Assembly (NCBI GenBank): GCA_004377275.1
Contig: SOIC01000074.1
Span: 1 to 15,169 of the forward strand
Reading direction: 5' to 3'
DNA: 15,169 bases
Source of the DNA: Dehalococcoidia bacterium
GTDB lineage: Bacteria; Chloroflexota; Dehalococcoidia; E44-bin15
In this document: in pieces, positions 1 to 8,025 of the stretch
Layout: each line of letters opens with the position of its first letter
Position numbering within the stretch: the first letter of the stretch is position 1
Translations under genes and position numbers: made by a program
Notes under the pieces: model-generated
Seen by the model: the letters and a program-made list of their open reading frames with translations, nothing else
Database searches by the model: none
What the model was told of the DNA's origin: nothing

Positions 1-825
1 GCTGGCCGACCCCTCGCCGGGGAAGGTAATAACCGGATAGCCCAAAGGTTGGAAGCTCTTCTTGATGGCCAGGCGCCGAATCTGGGTCAGGGCGGCGAGG
101 GACTGTCCAAATTCACGGGCACCGGGATCAAGGACCACGTCCTCCACACCGGCGTCTGTCACCCTCGCCACCAAATCCGCAAGCTCGCTCAACCCCGCGG
201 GCTCAGAGACCACCAGCGGACACTGATGTTTCTTGGCCAGCTCCACCATCTGATCACAGTTTTCCTTGGTGGCGGCGTAGATGAGCGGCTTGGCGCCGGC
301 TACCTTTTCCAAGGCCAGGTCCATAACCGCAGGGTCACTTGACATAAGAACCAAGGGGAGATCGGTTTTGGATTTGACCAGTTCCACGCATTTAACGAAG
401 TTTTCGCCATTATTGGACGCATTCTCAATAGCGAAGCCATCCATCTTGAGCTCCATGCCTACCCGTTCCACACTGTAGCCGGTGACCTCACCGACGAGCT
501 TGGCAATTTCATCAGCAGAGTCGGTATCCTTAATCTTAATCACGAATCCCGGCGGGCGATAAAAGGTCTTTTCATGGCGGAACATAACCACCTCATTGCC
601 CACCTCGATCTTCCGATCACCTGAACCAACGGTGACCAGGCGGATCGGGGGACGAGAAGCGGACTCGAGTGCCTGGCTGGCCTCCTCGGAAACATAGGGG
701 CAGAGGGAAAGTTCCACTCCCTTAGCTGCCAGCTTCATGGCGAAGGCCAGGCAGGTAGGAAAACCACACTCTTTGCAGTTGGTTTTCGGCAAGAATTTAT
801 AGATCTCAATACCAGTGAGTGCCAT
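1..825 (-). CDS. acsC: Corrinoid iron-sulfur protein large subunit AcsC (CdhE), C-terminus beyond window
   Basis: Large (gamma) subunit of the corrinoid iron-sulfur protein, the cytoplasmic methyl carrier between methyltetrahydrofolate:CFeSP methyltransferase and acetyl-CoA synthase. The 275 visible residues start MALTGIEIYKFLPKTNCKEC. The N-terminal domain shows the CFeSP 4Fe-4S motif C-x2-C-x4-C-x16-C (CKECGFPTC, then the Cys of LCPYV), followed by the start of a TIM-barrel domain; the last residues include LGYPVITFPGEG. The family is about 440-450 residues, so the C-terminal cobamide-binding domain lies beyond the left edge. The ATG follows GGAGG with good spacing, 15 bp after the acsD stop, so the two CFeSP subunits are probably translationally coupled. 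The frame is open to base 1. Identity is secure from the Cys motif and the acsB-acsD context. Confidence 0.95.
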   Translation of the reverse strand, partial: MALTGIEIYKFLPKTNCKECGFPTCLAFAMKLAAKGVELSLCPYVSEEASQALESASRPPIRLVTVGSGDRKIEVGNEVVMFRHEKTFYRPPGFVIKIKDTDSADEIAKLVGEVTGYSVERVGMELKMDGFAIENASNNGENFVKCVELVKSKTDLPLVLMSSDPAVMDLALEKVAGAKPLIYAATKENCDQMVELAKKHQCPLVVSEPAGLSELADLVARVTDAGVEDVVLDPGAREFGQSLAALTQIRRLAIKKSFQPLGYPVITFPGEGSAS

Positions 826-840
826 TTCGCAGTCCTCCTA

Positions 841-1791
841 TCAAGTGGCCATCAGCTTATCGATGGTGGCCTTTACCAGCGTCACAGTTGCGGGGTGGCG
901 GAGCACTACAATATTAGCTCCGGCGTTAAGCAGCATAACAGCAGTTATCCCCTCCCAACTCAACGAGCGCTCCAGGTGGTCACCCCACGATGGGGGCACA
1001 CCTTCAGTAACCTTTGACTCCTTCTGACGCCATGACTCCTCGCCGGCGGTGCAGAACATGGGCATCGCTGCCATTTTGTCCCCCCCGAGGGCCGCCAGGC
1101 GCAGCCGCTCCATCACCGAGTAGCAATATTCTATTCCATAGCCCAAAGCCCCGGTAGTGGGGTCCATAAGGATAGAGTCTGGCGATAGCCCAACATCACA
1201 AAGGAGGATATTAAGCTGCTTGGCCAGGTTGATCTCGATGGGAGTCTTGGCAATGGCGACATGGCCATCAGCGATGCAGCTAGCTGCTATGGTGCGATGG
1301 TTCTTCTCCTCGCAGTTTCCCAGAGCTATCCTTTGCCCCTTGGCAACCTCTGAGGCGGCTACCAGCACCTTATTGTCCTTTTCTGCCACCCCAGGTCCTA
1401 AGATGATAACGGGGATATCCACTGCAGAGAGAACCTTATCCGTGCTTTTCCTCGCTTCATCAGCACCGGTGTCAGCCTCTTCAGGGTGGGCGCTTCTGAG
1501 GCGCAGCGCAATAATATCCGCGCCGTACTCCACGGCCTTCTTCGCCCAGGCCCCAGTGTCCGCGAGCACATCGCCCCAGGCGGAAATCAGGTGAGGCGAC
1601 CAATCAGTCGGATTGCGGTCCTGAACCTCTATGGCGATCAAAGGTTTATTAGGCATCGCACCCTCAAAGTGTAGGAAGGGCAGGGCAGTCTCGCCCCCCA
1701 CGACCACGCTCTTGCGGCCATTACTGCCTCCCAACGTTACTTCGTGCACCTTTCCGGTCCACTTCTCAGCAGGTACTTCCACTTCTGGCAT
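841..1791 (-). CDS. acsD: Corrinoid iron-sulfur protein small subunit AcsD (CdhD)
   Basis: Small (delta) subunit of the CFeSP, a TIM-barrel protein that pairs with AcsC and helps enclose the corrinoid during methyl transfer to the A-cluster. The 316-residue product starts MPEVEVPAEKWTGKVHEV and contains IEVQDRNPTDW, VIILGPGVAEKDN, LMDPTTGALGYGIEYCYS and a C-terminal NAGANIVVLRHP, in the usual order for this family (Moorella AcsD is about 323 residues). I chose the ATG at 1791 rather than an in-frame ATG at 1815. AAAGGAGGG sits 7 bases before 1791, and the upstream candidate has no ribosome site and abuts a hairpin. It lies 80 bp downstream of acsB and 15 bp upstream of acsC. Like the rest of the operon it has no own promoter that I can see. 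Confidence 0.95.
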   Translation of the reverse strand: MPEVEVPAEKWTGKVHEVTLGGSNGRKSVVVGGETALPFLHFEGAMPNKPLIAIEVQDRNPTDWSPHLISAWGDVLADTGAWAKKAVEYGADIIALRLRSAHPEEADTGADEARKSTDKVLSAVDIPVIILGPGVAEKDNKVLVAASEVAKGQRIALGNCEEKNHRTIAASCIADGHVAIAKTPIEINLAKQLNILLCDVGLSPDSILMDPTTGALGYGIEYCYSVMERLRLAALGGDKMAAMPMFCTAGEESWRQKESKVTEGVPPSWGDHLERSLSWEGITAVMLLNAGANIVVLRHPATVTLVKATIDKLMAT

Positions 1792-1817
1792 AACGATCCC
1801 TCCTTTCTCACCCATGA

Positions 1818-1846
1818 AACAAGGGCCGAGGAATTCGACCCTTGTT
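1818..1846 (-). other. Intercistronic hairpin between acsB and acsD
   Basis: Perfect 8-bp inverted repeat AACAAGGG / CCCTTGTT, extended inside by CGA/TCG after one mismatch. It lies in the 80-bp acsB-acsD gap and ends about 27 bases before the acsD start. No U-run follows on the minus strand, so it is not a classic terminator. It may set an mRNA processing or stability boundary that tunes the AcsB to CFeSP ratio; that role is inference. Confidence 0.5.
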
Positions 1847-1871
1847 AGGTATTCCTCCAGGCTTTTTCCTA

Positions 1872-4109
1872 TTAAAGCAGGGACTCCATAGTGAGCGCGG
1901 GATGCCCCTTCTCCTCGAGGAAGGGCAATAGCTCATCCACTGTGATGGCGATAGTGCCATCGGCCATCTTATCGATCAGGTCAGGCACGCCGGCACGCTC
2001 ACAGACCTCCTTAAGCTCCTCGGCGAACTCTTCCTTAACATTCTTGGAGAGCCATACCAATCGTTTGATGCCACCTTCCACCGGGATAAACTTATTGCTA
2101 AGGACATAACGCTTGCTATGGCCCATCATTCCCGGCGTCTGCTGACCACCGCCAATAGTGCCCATCAATGTGGTGAAGGTCATTCCACAGGGGGTCATGC
2201 TATAGTCGTCTCGGGAGACGATCATCACCCCGTTAGCCTCCGGGATAACCACCATGTTGCACTCGCAGCAGCCACAGGTAGTCATGGGGGCATCCATGAG
2301 GGAGTAGACAGTGAAGCGCTCTACAGACCGCTGAGAATGCTCATATACGAAGCTGTTAACCCCTTCCCATACCCCTTTTACCGGATCGAGACACTTCCCT
2401 TTAGGAACGGGCTGGTTGGGGCCGGTGGGCTTGATCTCATAGGCGGCGCGGCAGTCCAGCCAGGAGTAGGCACCGCAGAGGCCGGTGCGCTCGGGATTGA
2501 TGATACAAACGTGATTGGGAGCAAAGGACTGGCACAGGGTGCAGCTATAATAGGTATCCACACTTTCATCGGTCATCCCTGCCATTCGGATATCCCTTTC
2601 TCGATAGACATCGCGCGCCTGCTTGATCAACTCCTCGACCTTAGCCTGCTCGGTATAGATGGTGACCTGGATCTTGTCCACAATAGCGCCGAAATCGTTG
2701 TGATAGTTGGTATGAAGTATGTCGCCCAGGTGCTTAAGCGTGAATCCCTTTTCCACCGCGCCCTTGCTGAAGCGAATCCAGGTGATATCCCGCTGGCCGA
2801 CATGCTGAATCCCCTCGGCGCCGTTTGTGAAGTGGTGGATCTGTCTTTCCAGAACGGGCTCAAAGTCCTTCTGCATCTTGCGCCCCGCCACCTCGACCAC
2901 GATCGCCAGCGGGATTTTCGTCCCCGCTTCGAAGCTATCGATATCAGGCCCCACCACGGTGAACTTACCATCCTCTATCTCATCGGGGTCCTTCATGCTC
3001 AGCCACTCGAAGCAGATGCCGCCCTTACCACCGAACTCGGCTCTAAGGTCAGCACGGCGGACTATCTCTCCCTCGAAGGCGGGGCCATAGGCAACCGGAA
3101 TGGGGACCGAGGGAATCTTTATCTTAATGCCCCTGACCTCGATACAGCGCTGTATTAGCCGCTCCGCCCGCTCCATGTCGTCCTTGCCCGGAATATCGTC
3201 AAAGGGCATGCTGACCACATGCTCATATTTGGTGATCCCTGTGGGCAGGATATTAGGGGCTACTGTATCCAGTATGGCGGGGAAGCCGTAGGTGATAGCC
3301 CCTGCTCCGGTGGCCCACTTGAGGTCATCCATGGGGCCCAGGCAGAGGGCGAAGGCGAAGCAGCGGAACTTGTTATACAGCAGTATCTCGCGGAAATTAC
3401 CTGGCTCGACATTACCGAAGCTGAAGGCGGCCCTGGAGGCATAGCCGGCAGCGTAAACTGTAGCCTCGGTATCGGTGCCGAAGGGGACGGTGAAGGTATG
3501 GTAACCCAAGTCCACTCCCTCCTCTAGGAGCTGGTCGACGATGGAGCGGCCGTTATTCGAGCCGGAGAGGAAAACCAGCTGTCCCTTGGACTGAAGCTCA
3601 CGAACTATCTTGACCGCCACCGCATTGCTCTTGGCGGCGCCGATAACGGCAGCGAAACCGGGCATGCTGCCATCGACCATCTGAATCCCCCAGGAGCGCG
3701 TCTGGACATCGCTTATGGGGCCGTTAAAGGTGAAGCCATTACGCACCTCAGGCTGCTTTCCCTCGACGAACTCTATCCCTTTGATAATCTCCTCGGCAAA
3801 CAGGGTGGCCACCCCGGCATCTGCGAGCTCACCCAGGTAGGGTAGCCATAGATTGTCGCCGGGCACCGGTGGCAACAGGCTCCTGGCATGCTCTAATGGC
3901 CATGCCATATCGCCCAGCTTCTCTATCTTATGCCCCAGATACCCATAGATCACCGGAAGAAAGAAGGTTGAGCCTACCCCTTCTTTATCGACAAAGGCAA
4001 CCGATGCCTCCTCCCCGTGTTTATCCAGAGCGCTCTTGAGCATCTCCTCAGCTTTAGTAACAACTCCATGAGCACCCCTGATAGCTGAAGTAGCAATAAA
4101 TCGAGACAC
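1872..4109 (-). CDS. acsB: Acetyl-CoA synthase, CODH/ACS alpha subunit (bacterial type)
   Basis: Condenses CO, the methyl group from CFeSP and CoA into acetyl-CoA on the Ni-Ni-[4Fe4S] A-cluster; cytoplasmic. The product has 745 residues and includes the N-terminal CODH-binding domain, as in bacterial AcsB (about 730) and unlike short archaeal CdhC. The A-cluster ligands are complete: C523, C526, C535 and C545 have exactly the 3/9/10 spacing of Moorella C506, C509, C518 and C528. C612-G-C614 matches C595-G-C597 for the distal Ni, at the same +17 offset. F529 matches the gating Phe512. The start is a GTG preceded by AGGAGG five bases away; no ATG fits. It is 22 bp downstream of the YflT-like gene and in one operon with acsD and acsC. 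The CO-producing CODH subunit (AcsA/CooS) is not in the window. Confidence 0.97.
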   Translation of the reverse strand: MSRFIATSAIRGAHGVVTKAEEMLKSALDKHGEEASVAFVDKEGVGSTFFLPVIYGYLGHKIEKLGDMAWPLEHARSLLPPVPGDNLWLPYLGELADAGVATLFAEEIIKGIEFVEGKQPEVRNGFTFNGPISDVQTRSWGIQMVDGSMPGFAAVIGAAKSNAVAVKIVRELQSKGQLVFLSGSNNGRSIVDQLLEEGVDLGYHTFTVPFGTDTEATVYAAGYASRAAFSFGNVEPGNFREILLYNKFRCFAFALCLGPMDDLKWATGAGAITYGFPAILDTVAPNILPTGITKYEHVVSMPFDDIPGKDDMERAERLIQRCIEVRGIKIKIPSVPIPVAYGPAFEGEIVRRADLRAEFGGKGGICFEWLSMKDPDEIEDGKFTVVGPDIDSFEAGTKIPLAIVVEVAGRKMQKDFEPVLERQIHHFTNGAEGIQHVGQRDITWIRFSKGAVEKGFTLKHLGDILHTNYHNDFGAIVDKIQVTIYTEQAKVEELIKQARDVYRERDIRMAGMTDESVDTYYSCTLCQSFAPNHVCIINPERTGLCGAYSWLDCRAAYEIKPTGPNQPVPKGKCLDPVKGVWEGVNSFVYEHSQRSVERFTVYSLMDAPMTTCGCCECNMVVIPEANGVMIVSRDDYSMTPCGMTFTTLMGTIGGGQQTPGMMGHSKRYVLSNKFIPVEGGIKRLVWLSKNVKEEFAEELKEVCERAGVPDLIDKMADGTIAITVDELLPFLEEKGHPALTMESLL

Positions 4110-4131
4110 TTTTACCTCCTAAAAACTGCAC

Positions 4132-4557
4132 CTAGTATTTTCGGAAATCGCCGGTCATCTTAGCGTCAATAGGGTCGGTCGCCGTCATTCTTCCTGCAGC
4201 GGGGAATGCCGGGCTTGAGGCCCACATCTCCCCCCTCGCCGAAGCGGCTCCAAGGTCTGCCATCCTCAGGACCTCGCGAGCCTGGGGAAGACGCGCCTCA
4301 TCTGTCTGAACACTTATCAGGACGCCGCCCACTGAGGCCCCAAACTCATAGTACCTAATTGCATCCTCGGGGAGATCCAGCTTAGTTAACGCTGCCCCAA
4401 TCTCCTTGGTGGCCTTCGTTCCTAGTTTTTTCGCCTTATCCCCATCGTGCACCAGAATGCCGATCTCCTCTGCCTTAAAACCCTTTGATTTCAACTCCTC
4501 GGCAGCTCTTGCTGCAACCTGGGGGTCTCGAAAAAGCCTTACCACTGTGTTTGCCAT
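4132..4557 (-). CDS. YflT/GsP17M-like small stress-type protein, first gene of the acs operon
   Basis: A soluble 141-residue protein without signal peptide or membrane segment. Residues 1-105 read like the heat-induced stress protein YflT fold: an N-terminal VVRLFRDPQVAARAAEEL strand-helix (sequence of paralogue type 'variable, add up, shuffle'), then GFKAEEIGILV, and the family-like ending LPEDAIRYYEFGASVGGVLISVQTDE followed by ARLPQAREVLR. The last 35 residues (ASARGEMWASSP... to FRKY) are a Gly/Ala/Met-rich tail with no clear fold. AAAGGAGGGG precedes the ATG by 5-6 bases. The gene is 22 bp upstream of acsB, so it is almost certainly co-transcribed with the acetyl-CoA synthase genes. Function is unknown; a regulatory or protective role for CODH/ACS is only a guess from position. 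Confidence 0.75.
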   Translation of the reverse strand: MANTVVRLFRDPQVAARAAEELKSKGFKAEEIGILVHDGDKAKKLGTKATKEIGAALTKLDLPEDAIRYYEFGASVGGVLISVQTDEARLPQAREVLRMADLGAASARGEMWASSPAFPAAGRMTATDPIDAKMTGDFRKY

Positions 4558-4574
4558 AGACCCCTCCTTTAATT

Positions 4575-4612
4575 AAAAAGCCCCTTCCCTATGCTCAGAT
4601 AGGGTCGGGGCT
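4575..4612 (-). terminator. Intrinsic terminator in the 5' leader of the acs operon (possible attenuator)
   Basis: On the minus strand: AGCCCC, 2-base internal loop, CCCTAT, 6-base loop CTGAGC, ATAGGG, 2-base internal loop, GGGGCT, immediately followed by TTTTTAATT. This is a textbook stem plus U-run. It ends only about 18 bases before the YflT-like start codon and lies downstream of the promoter at 4664-4692. It therefore either terminates upstream transcription or, more likely, attenuates the acs operon. Confidence 0.8.
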
Positions 4613-4639
4613 GCTGATTCGAAGCAAAGCAATAACCAT
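4595..4639 (-). CDS. Possible leader peptide of the acs operon (14 codons)
   Basis: Short ORF MVIALLRISSPDPI lying between the promoter and the first operon gene. Its ATG is about 18 bases after the predicted transcript start, and its stop codon falls exactly in the loop of the terminator hairpin at 4575-4612. Six of 14 residues are Val, Leu or Ile. The arrangement resembles attenuator leader peptides, since translation would open the 5' arm of the terminator. Against it, the only ribosome-site-like sequence, GAGG, is 13 bases from the ATG, and no antiterminator helix is evident. Chance is possible for so short a frame. Confidence 0.3.
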   Translation of the reverse strand: MVIALLRISSPDPI

Positions 4640-4663
4640 AGATAGTTAATCGCCTCTTTACGT

Positions 4664-4692
4664 ATTTTATCACCAGGCTATAAGCAAGTCAA
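4664..4692 (-). promoter_or_regulatory. Predicted sigma-70-type promoter of the acs operon
   Basis: Minus strand TTGACT, 17-bp spacer, TAAAAT, with an extended -10 TG one base upstream (TGATAAAAT). Predicted transcription start near 4657, which gives a leader of about 100 nt that contains the terminator hairpin before the first gene. Confidence 0.65.
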
Positions 4693-5010
4693 TATTACTC
4701 TCCAAATTCATGTTAAGCCATTGATCTTTCTCGGCTGTCTTGTAATCACGCTTCCCCCGGACCAACCGGAATTAAACCTGCAAGGGTGTTTTGTTTCGGT
4801 GATAACATACCGGGATAGCGATTCAAGAGCATAAACTGGGGCTACGTCTGGGGAAAGGCTCTCTGTATTGTGCTTCTGAACGGCGTCGCAATGTTATATC
4901 ATGCTGACGGCCTGCCAAGTGTCGTGGTGGGCGATGGGGTTACCATCCTCCCTTGAAGTTCCAACTCATGTGCCCGGTTAATCCAGAAACTTTCCTAGGG
5001 ATATAGTTCA
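4693..5010. other. Intergenic region between fdhA-like gene and acs promoter
   Basis: About 320 bp without a convincing gene. On the plus strand, 4819-4956 is open and ends in TGA. Its 45-residue translation includes a hydrophobic run (ALCIVLLNGVAMLYHADG) and VVVGDGVTILP, which looks protein-like. It lacks a start codon with a ribosome site and follows an in-frame TAG, so it may be the degraded end of a lost gene that I cannot identify. No terminator for the dehydrogenase gene was seen here apart from the hairpin at 4575-4612. Confidence 0.3.
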
Positions 5011-7935
5011 TTATGCCTTTTGAACATTGCATAGGAACGCCCTGAACTCGGGAATACCGGTGTTGGGATCGCCAATGCGGGGACTGAGCAGATTGGCGCT
5101 ATCCCCTGTAGACAGCCCCATGTACCCCCAATTCCACGGTAGGCTGATGTAGTGGACCGTGGTGCCATTCACCTGGAGGGGCTTGAGACGGGCGGTGACC
5201 ACGGCTTTCGCTTTTACACTAGTACCGCGGACCGAGTTCACAATAACTGTGTCACCATTAGCAATCCCTTTCGCAGTCGCCAGTTCTTGGCTGATTTCAA
5301 CAAACATCTCTGGCATTAACTCTACCAACCAGGGCAGACGTCTGGTCATTGCTCCGGTATGCAGGTGCTCCGTCAGACGGTGGGTAGTCGCTACGATGGG
5401 ATAGTCTGCAGCAGTGCCCTTGGCGGCAGTTTCCCAGCTGGTTATGGCCGGGTTGTTCTGCTGGGGTGACATTGGATTTGATACCGGGCTCTCCCAGGGC
5501 TCGTAGTGCTCGGGGAAGGGGCCATCGAGTCTGCCTGAGCCGAAGAGATGTCCTCGCCCCTCGGGCTTCATGATGAAGGGATATTTACCACTGGTATTTA
5601 CAGGCGGATCGCCCCCATCAGGAACATCCCCCACCCAACCAGCGCTGTCCCATGAGATGACGGGATGAGCCTTGTCCCATGGTTGGCCCGCAAGGTCGAC
5701 TGAGGCACGATTGTACATGATGCGCCGATTCACCGGCCAAGCCCATCCCCACTCGGGGAAAAGGCCAATACCTGAAGGATCGATGGTTACCCGCCTCTGT
5801 GCCTTATTGCCCTCTTCGGTGTACATACCACACCAGAGCCAGTTGCCACAACTGGTAGTGCCATCGCTCTTGAGACTGCCGGGGCTTGACAGCAGCTTAC
5901 CTGTGGTCAGATCGTAGCCATTCATCTCCTTGGTTACCTTGTGTACATCGGGGGGGTCACCGTAACCCCAGGTCAGTTCGGTTATGGCATTGGCATTCTT
6001 GTCAGTCTGCCCTGCATAGAGTTCTTTGATCTTTGACATCAGCTTGTTTATTATCCACAGGTCGCTCCTGGCCTCACCGGGAGGATCAGCCCCCTTGTAG
6101 CGCCACTGATTCCAACGGCCGCTGTTGCATATGCTGCCCTCCTTTTCCAGTGAGCTAGCCGCGGGCAGGAGAAATACCTCGGTGTTGTTCTGTGCCGGAT
6201 CAACGCCGGGCCTATTCCATACAGCGGCGGTCTCTGTCTCCCACAGGTCTATAACCACCATCCAGTCCAGCTTGCTCAGGGCCTGGCGCGCCGCTGCGCT
6301 GTTTGGTCCGCTAACTGCGGGATTAATTCCCCAGCATATCAGCCCCTTTATTGTCCCATCATCTATCGCTGCAAACAGCGATTGCCAATCATAGCTGCCA
6401 TCTCTCTTGGGCAGGTAGTTGAAGCTGGTATCGTGGTCTGTATCACCATACCATGCCTTGAGGATACTGGTAAACCGTGCCTTGTCTTTACCATAGGCTG
6501 AAAGGGTCTGTTCGCTGCTGCTTGCCATTCGGACACTACCCCCACCGGGTCCCCAGTGATTAACTAGGCCCTGCAGGGTGCAGCCCAGACCATTTACTGC
6601 CCCAGTGATACCGTCCAGCCCACCGCCAGCCACCCCCATATTCCCCAGGAGAAGCTGCAATATGCCGAAGGTCCGGACGGTCTGGGTGCCAGTGCTGCGC
6701 TGACAGGCGCTAGAGGAAAACACGATGGCTCCCGCCTCGCCTGTTTTCCCAGTACCAGCATAGGCCTGGCAAATCTGTTGAAAGGAGGCCTTGTCCGTGC
6801 CGGTGATTTCGACAACTTTATCATCGGTGTAGCGGGCGAAGTGCTTCTTCAGAAGCTGGAAAACGCAGTTGGGGTCTTGAAGTGTCTTATCCATCTTAGG
6901 GACACCTGCGCCATCCAACTGATATTGCCAGGTGGACTTGTCATATTTGCTGCCATCCCATCCTGAGAACAACCCGTCTAGCGTATCTGCAGGGCCAGTG
7001 AAATCAGGATTGACCAGGAAGGAGGCATTGGTATATTCTTTTACATAGTCCATGTTATAGTCTTCCGGATTAACTTCCATATCATCGACGACATACCTTA
7101 TGATGCCACCGACGAAGGCAAGGTCAGTACCGGGCCTCACCCTGGCATACAGGTCGGCCTTGGCTGAGGTACGGGTGAAGCGGGGATCGACATGAATAAG
7201 CTTGGCTCCATTCTCCTTGGCCTGAGCGACCCATTTAAAGGCAACAGGGAAGGACTCAGCCATATTACCGCCGATGACCATGATGCAATTGCTATTTGCC
7301 AGGTCTATCCAGTGATTTGACATTGGTCCTCTACCAACCGTTTCTATATCGGCAGCCACCGCACCTGAGACGCATATTCGAGCTTCATTCTCGATATAGA
7401 CCAGGCCCAGGGCACGCAACATCTTACTTAATAGATATGCCTCTTCGCTATTGGGGAATACGCTGCCCAGCGAGGCTATAGACGTTGTGCGATTGACAGT
7501 GTTATTGCTGTCGTCAATCTCTTCAAAGTCGCTGTCCCTCGTCTCCTTTATCTTGGTGGCAATCGCCGCTATGGCATCATCCCAGCTCATATCGGTCCAC
7601 GTTGTGGCCCCTGGGGTACGATGCTTGGCCGTGGTCAAACGAGATTCGCAATCGGCGCACTGGGATATTGAGGCACCTTTGGGGCAGAGAGAACCTTCGT
7701 TAATAGGAGAATCGGGGTCACCCTCTATGTTCGTGATCTTTTCATCCTCCACTGCCATGATAGCGCTGCAGCCTACCCCGCAATAGGGACATATCGTCGT
7801 TTTCTCCCCGATCTTCTTGAGCAGCGGGATGGGAGAAAACGCTGCAATTTTTTTCCAACCCCATCCTTTATATAAAAGAAAACCGGCTGTGCTGGCGCCG
7901 GAAAGCTTGATGAACCCCCTTCGACTAAGTTCCAT
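5011..7935 (-). CDS. Tat-exported FdnG-like formate dehydrogenase catalytic subunit (molybdopterin, Cys type)
   Basis: Catalytic subunit of the membrane-associated FDH-N class, predicted to oxidise formate (or a related substrate) outside the cytoplasmic membrane using a W/Mo-bis-MGD cofactor. The 974-residue protein begins with a twin-arginine signal, SRRGFIKLSG at residues 4-13. An N-terminal [4Fe-4S] site follows: C49-x2-C52-x3-C56-x27-C84, with CPKG after it. The metal-ligand position aligns with FdnG Sec as ARIC(188), followed by GRGPMSNHW and VIGGNMAESFP. The C-terminus, SANLLSPRIGDPNTGIPEF, matches the FdnG ending. The codon for C188 is TGC, not TGA. The active-site His that normally follows Sec/Cys is Val189. 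I chose the ATG at 7935 because AAAGGAG precedes it; the ATG at 7971 has none. No FdnH, FdnI or cytochrome partner is adjacent. A non-formate member like the OmeA proteins of organohalide respirers is possible. Confidence 0.85.
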   Translation of the reverse strand: MELSRRGFIKLSGASTAGFLLYKGWGWKKIAAFSPIPLLKKIGEKTTICPYCGVGCSAIMAVEDEKITNIEGDPDSPINEGSLCPKGASISQCADCESRLTTAKHRTPGATTWTDMSWDDAIAAIATKIKETRDSDFEEIDDSNNTVNRTTSIASLGSVFPNSEEAYLLSKMLRALGLVYIENEARICVSGAVAADIETVGRGPMSNHWIDLANSNCIMVIGGNMAESFPVAFKWVAQAKENGAKLIHVDPRFTRTSAKADLYARVRPGTDLAFVGGIIRYVVDDMEVNPEDYNMDYVKEYTNASFLVNPDFTGPADTLDGLFSGWDGSKYDKSTWQYQLDGAGVPKMDKTLQDPNCVFQLLKKHFARYTDDKVVEITGTDKASFQQICQAYAGTGKTGEAGAIVFSSSACQRSTGTQTVRTFGILQLLLGNMGVAGGGLDGITGAVNGLGCTLQGLVNHWGPGGGSVRMASSSEQTLSAYGKDKARFTSILKAWYGDTDHDTSFNYLPKRDGSYDWQSLFAAIDDGTIKGLICWGINPAVSGPNSAAARQALSKLDWMVVIDLWETETAAVWNRPGVDPAQNNTEVFLLPAASSLEKEGSICNSGRWNQWRYKGADPPGEARSDLWIINKLMSKIKELYAGQTDKNANAITELTWGYGDPPDVHKVTKEMNGYDLTTGKLLSSPGSLKSDGTTSCGNWLWCGMYTEEGNKAQRRVTIDPSGIGLFPEWGWAWPVNRRIMYNRASVDLAGQPWDKAHPVISWDSAGWVGDVPDGGDPPVNTSGKYPFIMKPEGRGHLFGSGRLDGPFPEHYEPWESPVSNPMSPQQNNPAITSWETAAKGTAADYPIVATTHRLTEHLHTGAMTRRLPWLVELMPEMFVEISQELATAKGIANGDTVIVNSVRGTSVKAKAVVTARLKPLQVNGTTVHYISLPWNWGYMGLSTGDSANLLSPRIGDPNTGIPEFRAFLCNVQKA

Positions 7936-8025
7936 AGTTTTTCTTCTCCTTTCCCCCTTGTGACCTGACATTTAAGACGACAGGTGCTAAAATAGATTGG
8001 CTAATTGTTATCACTGAATGGCGTT

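Noticed and set aside
2118..3158. Long open frame of 346 codons on the plus strand
   Set aside because: It lies wholly antisense to acsB, whose identity is certain; its translation has no recognisable domain and it is a codon-bias shadow.
7366..7376. Selenocysteine codon in the formate dehydrogenase
   Set aside because: The ligand codon is TGC (Cys), the frame has no internal TGA, and no SECIS hairpin is needed.
7936..7971. Upstream ATG at 7971 as start of the dehydrogenase
   Set aside because: It has no ribosome-binding site and adds a charged stretch before the Tat motif; the ATG at 7935 has AAAGGAG at good spacing.
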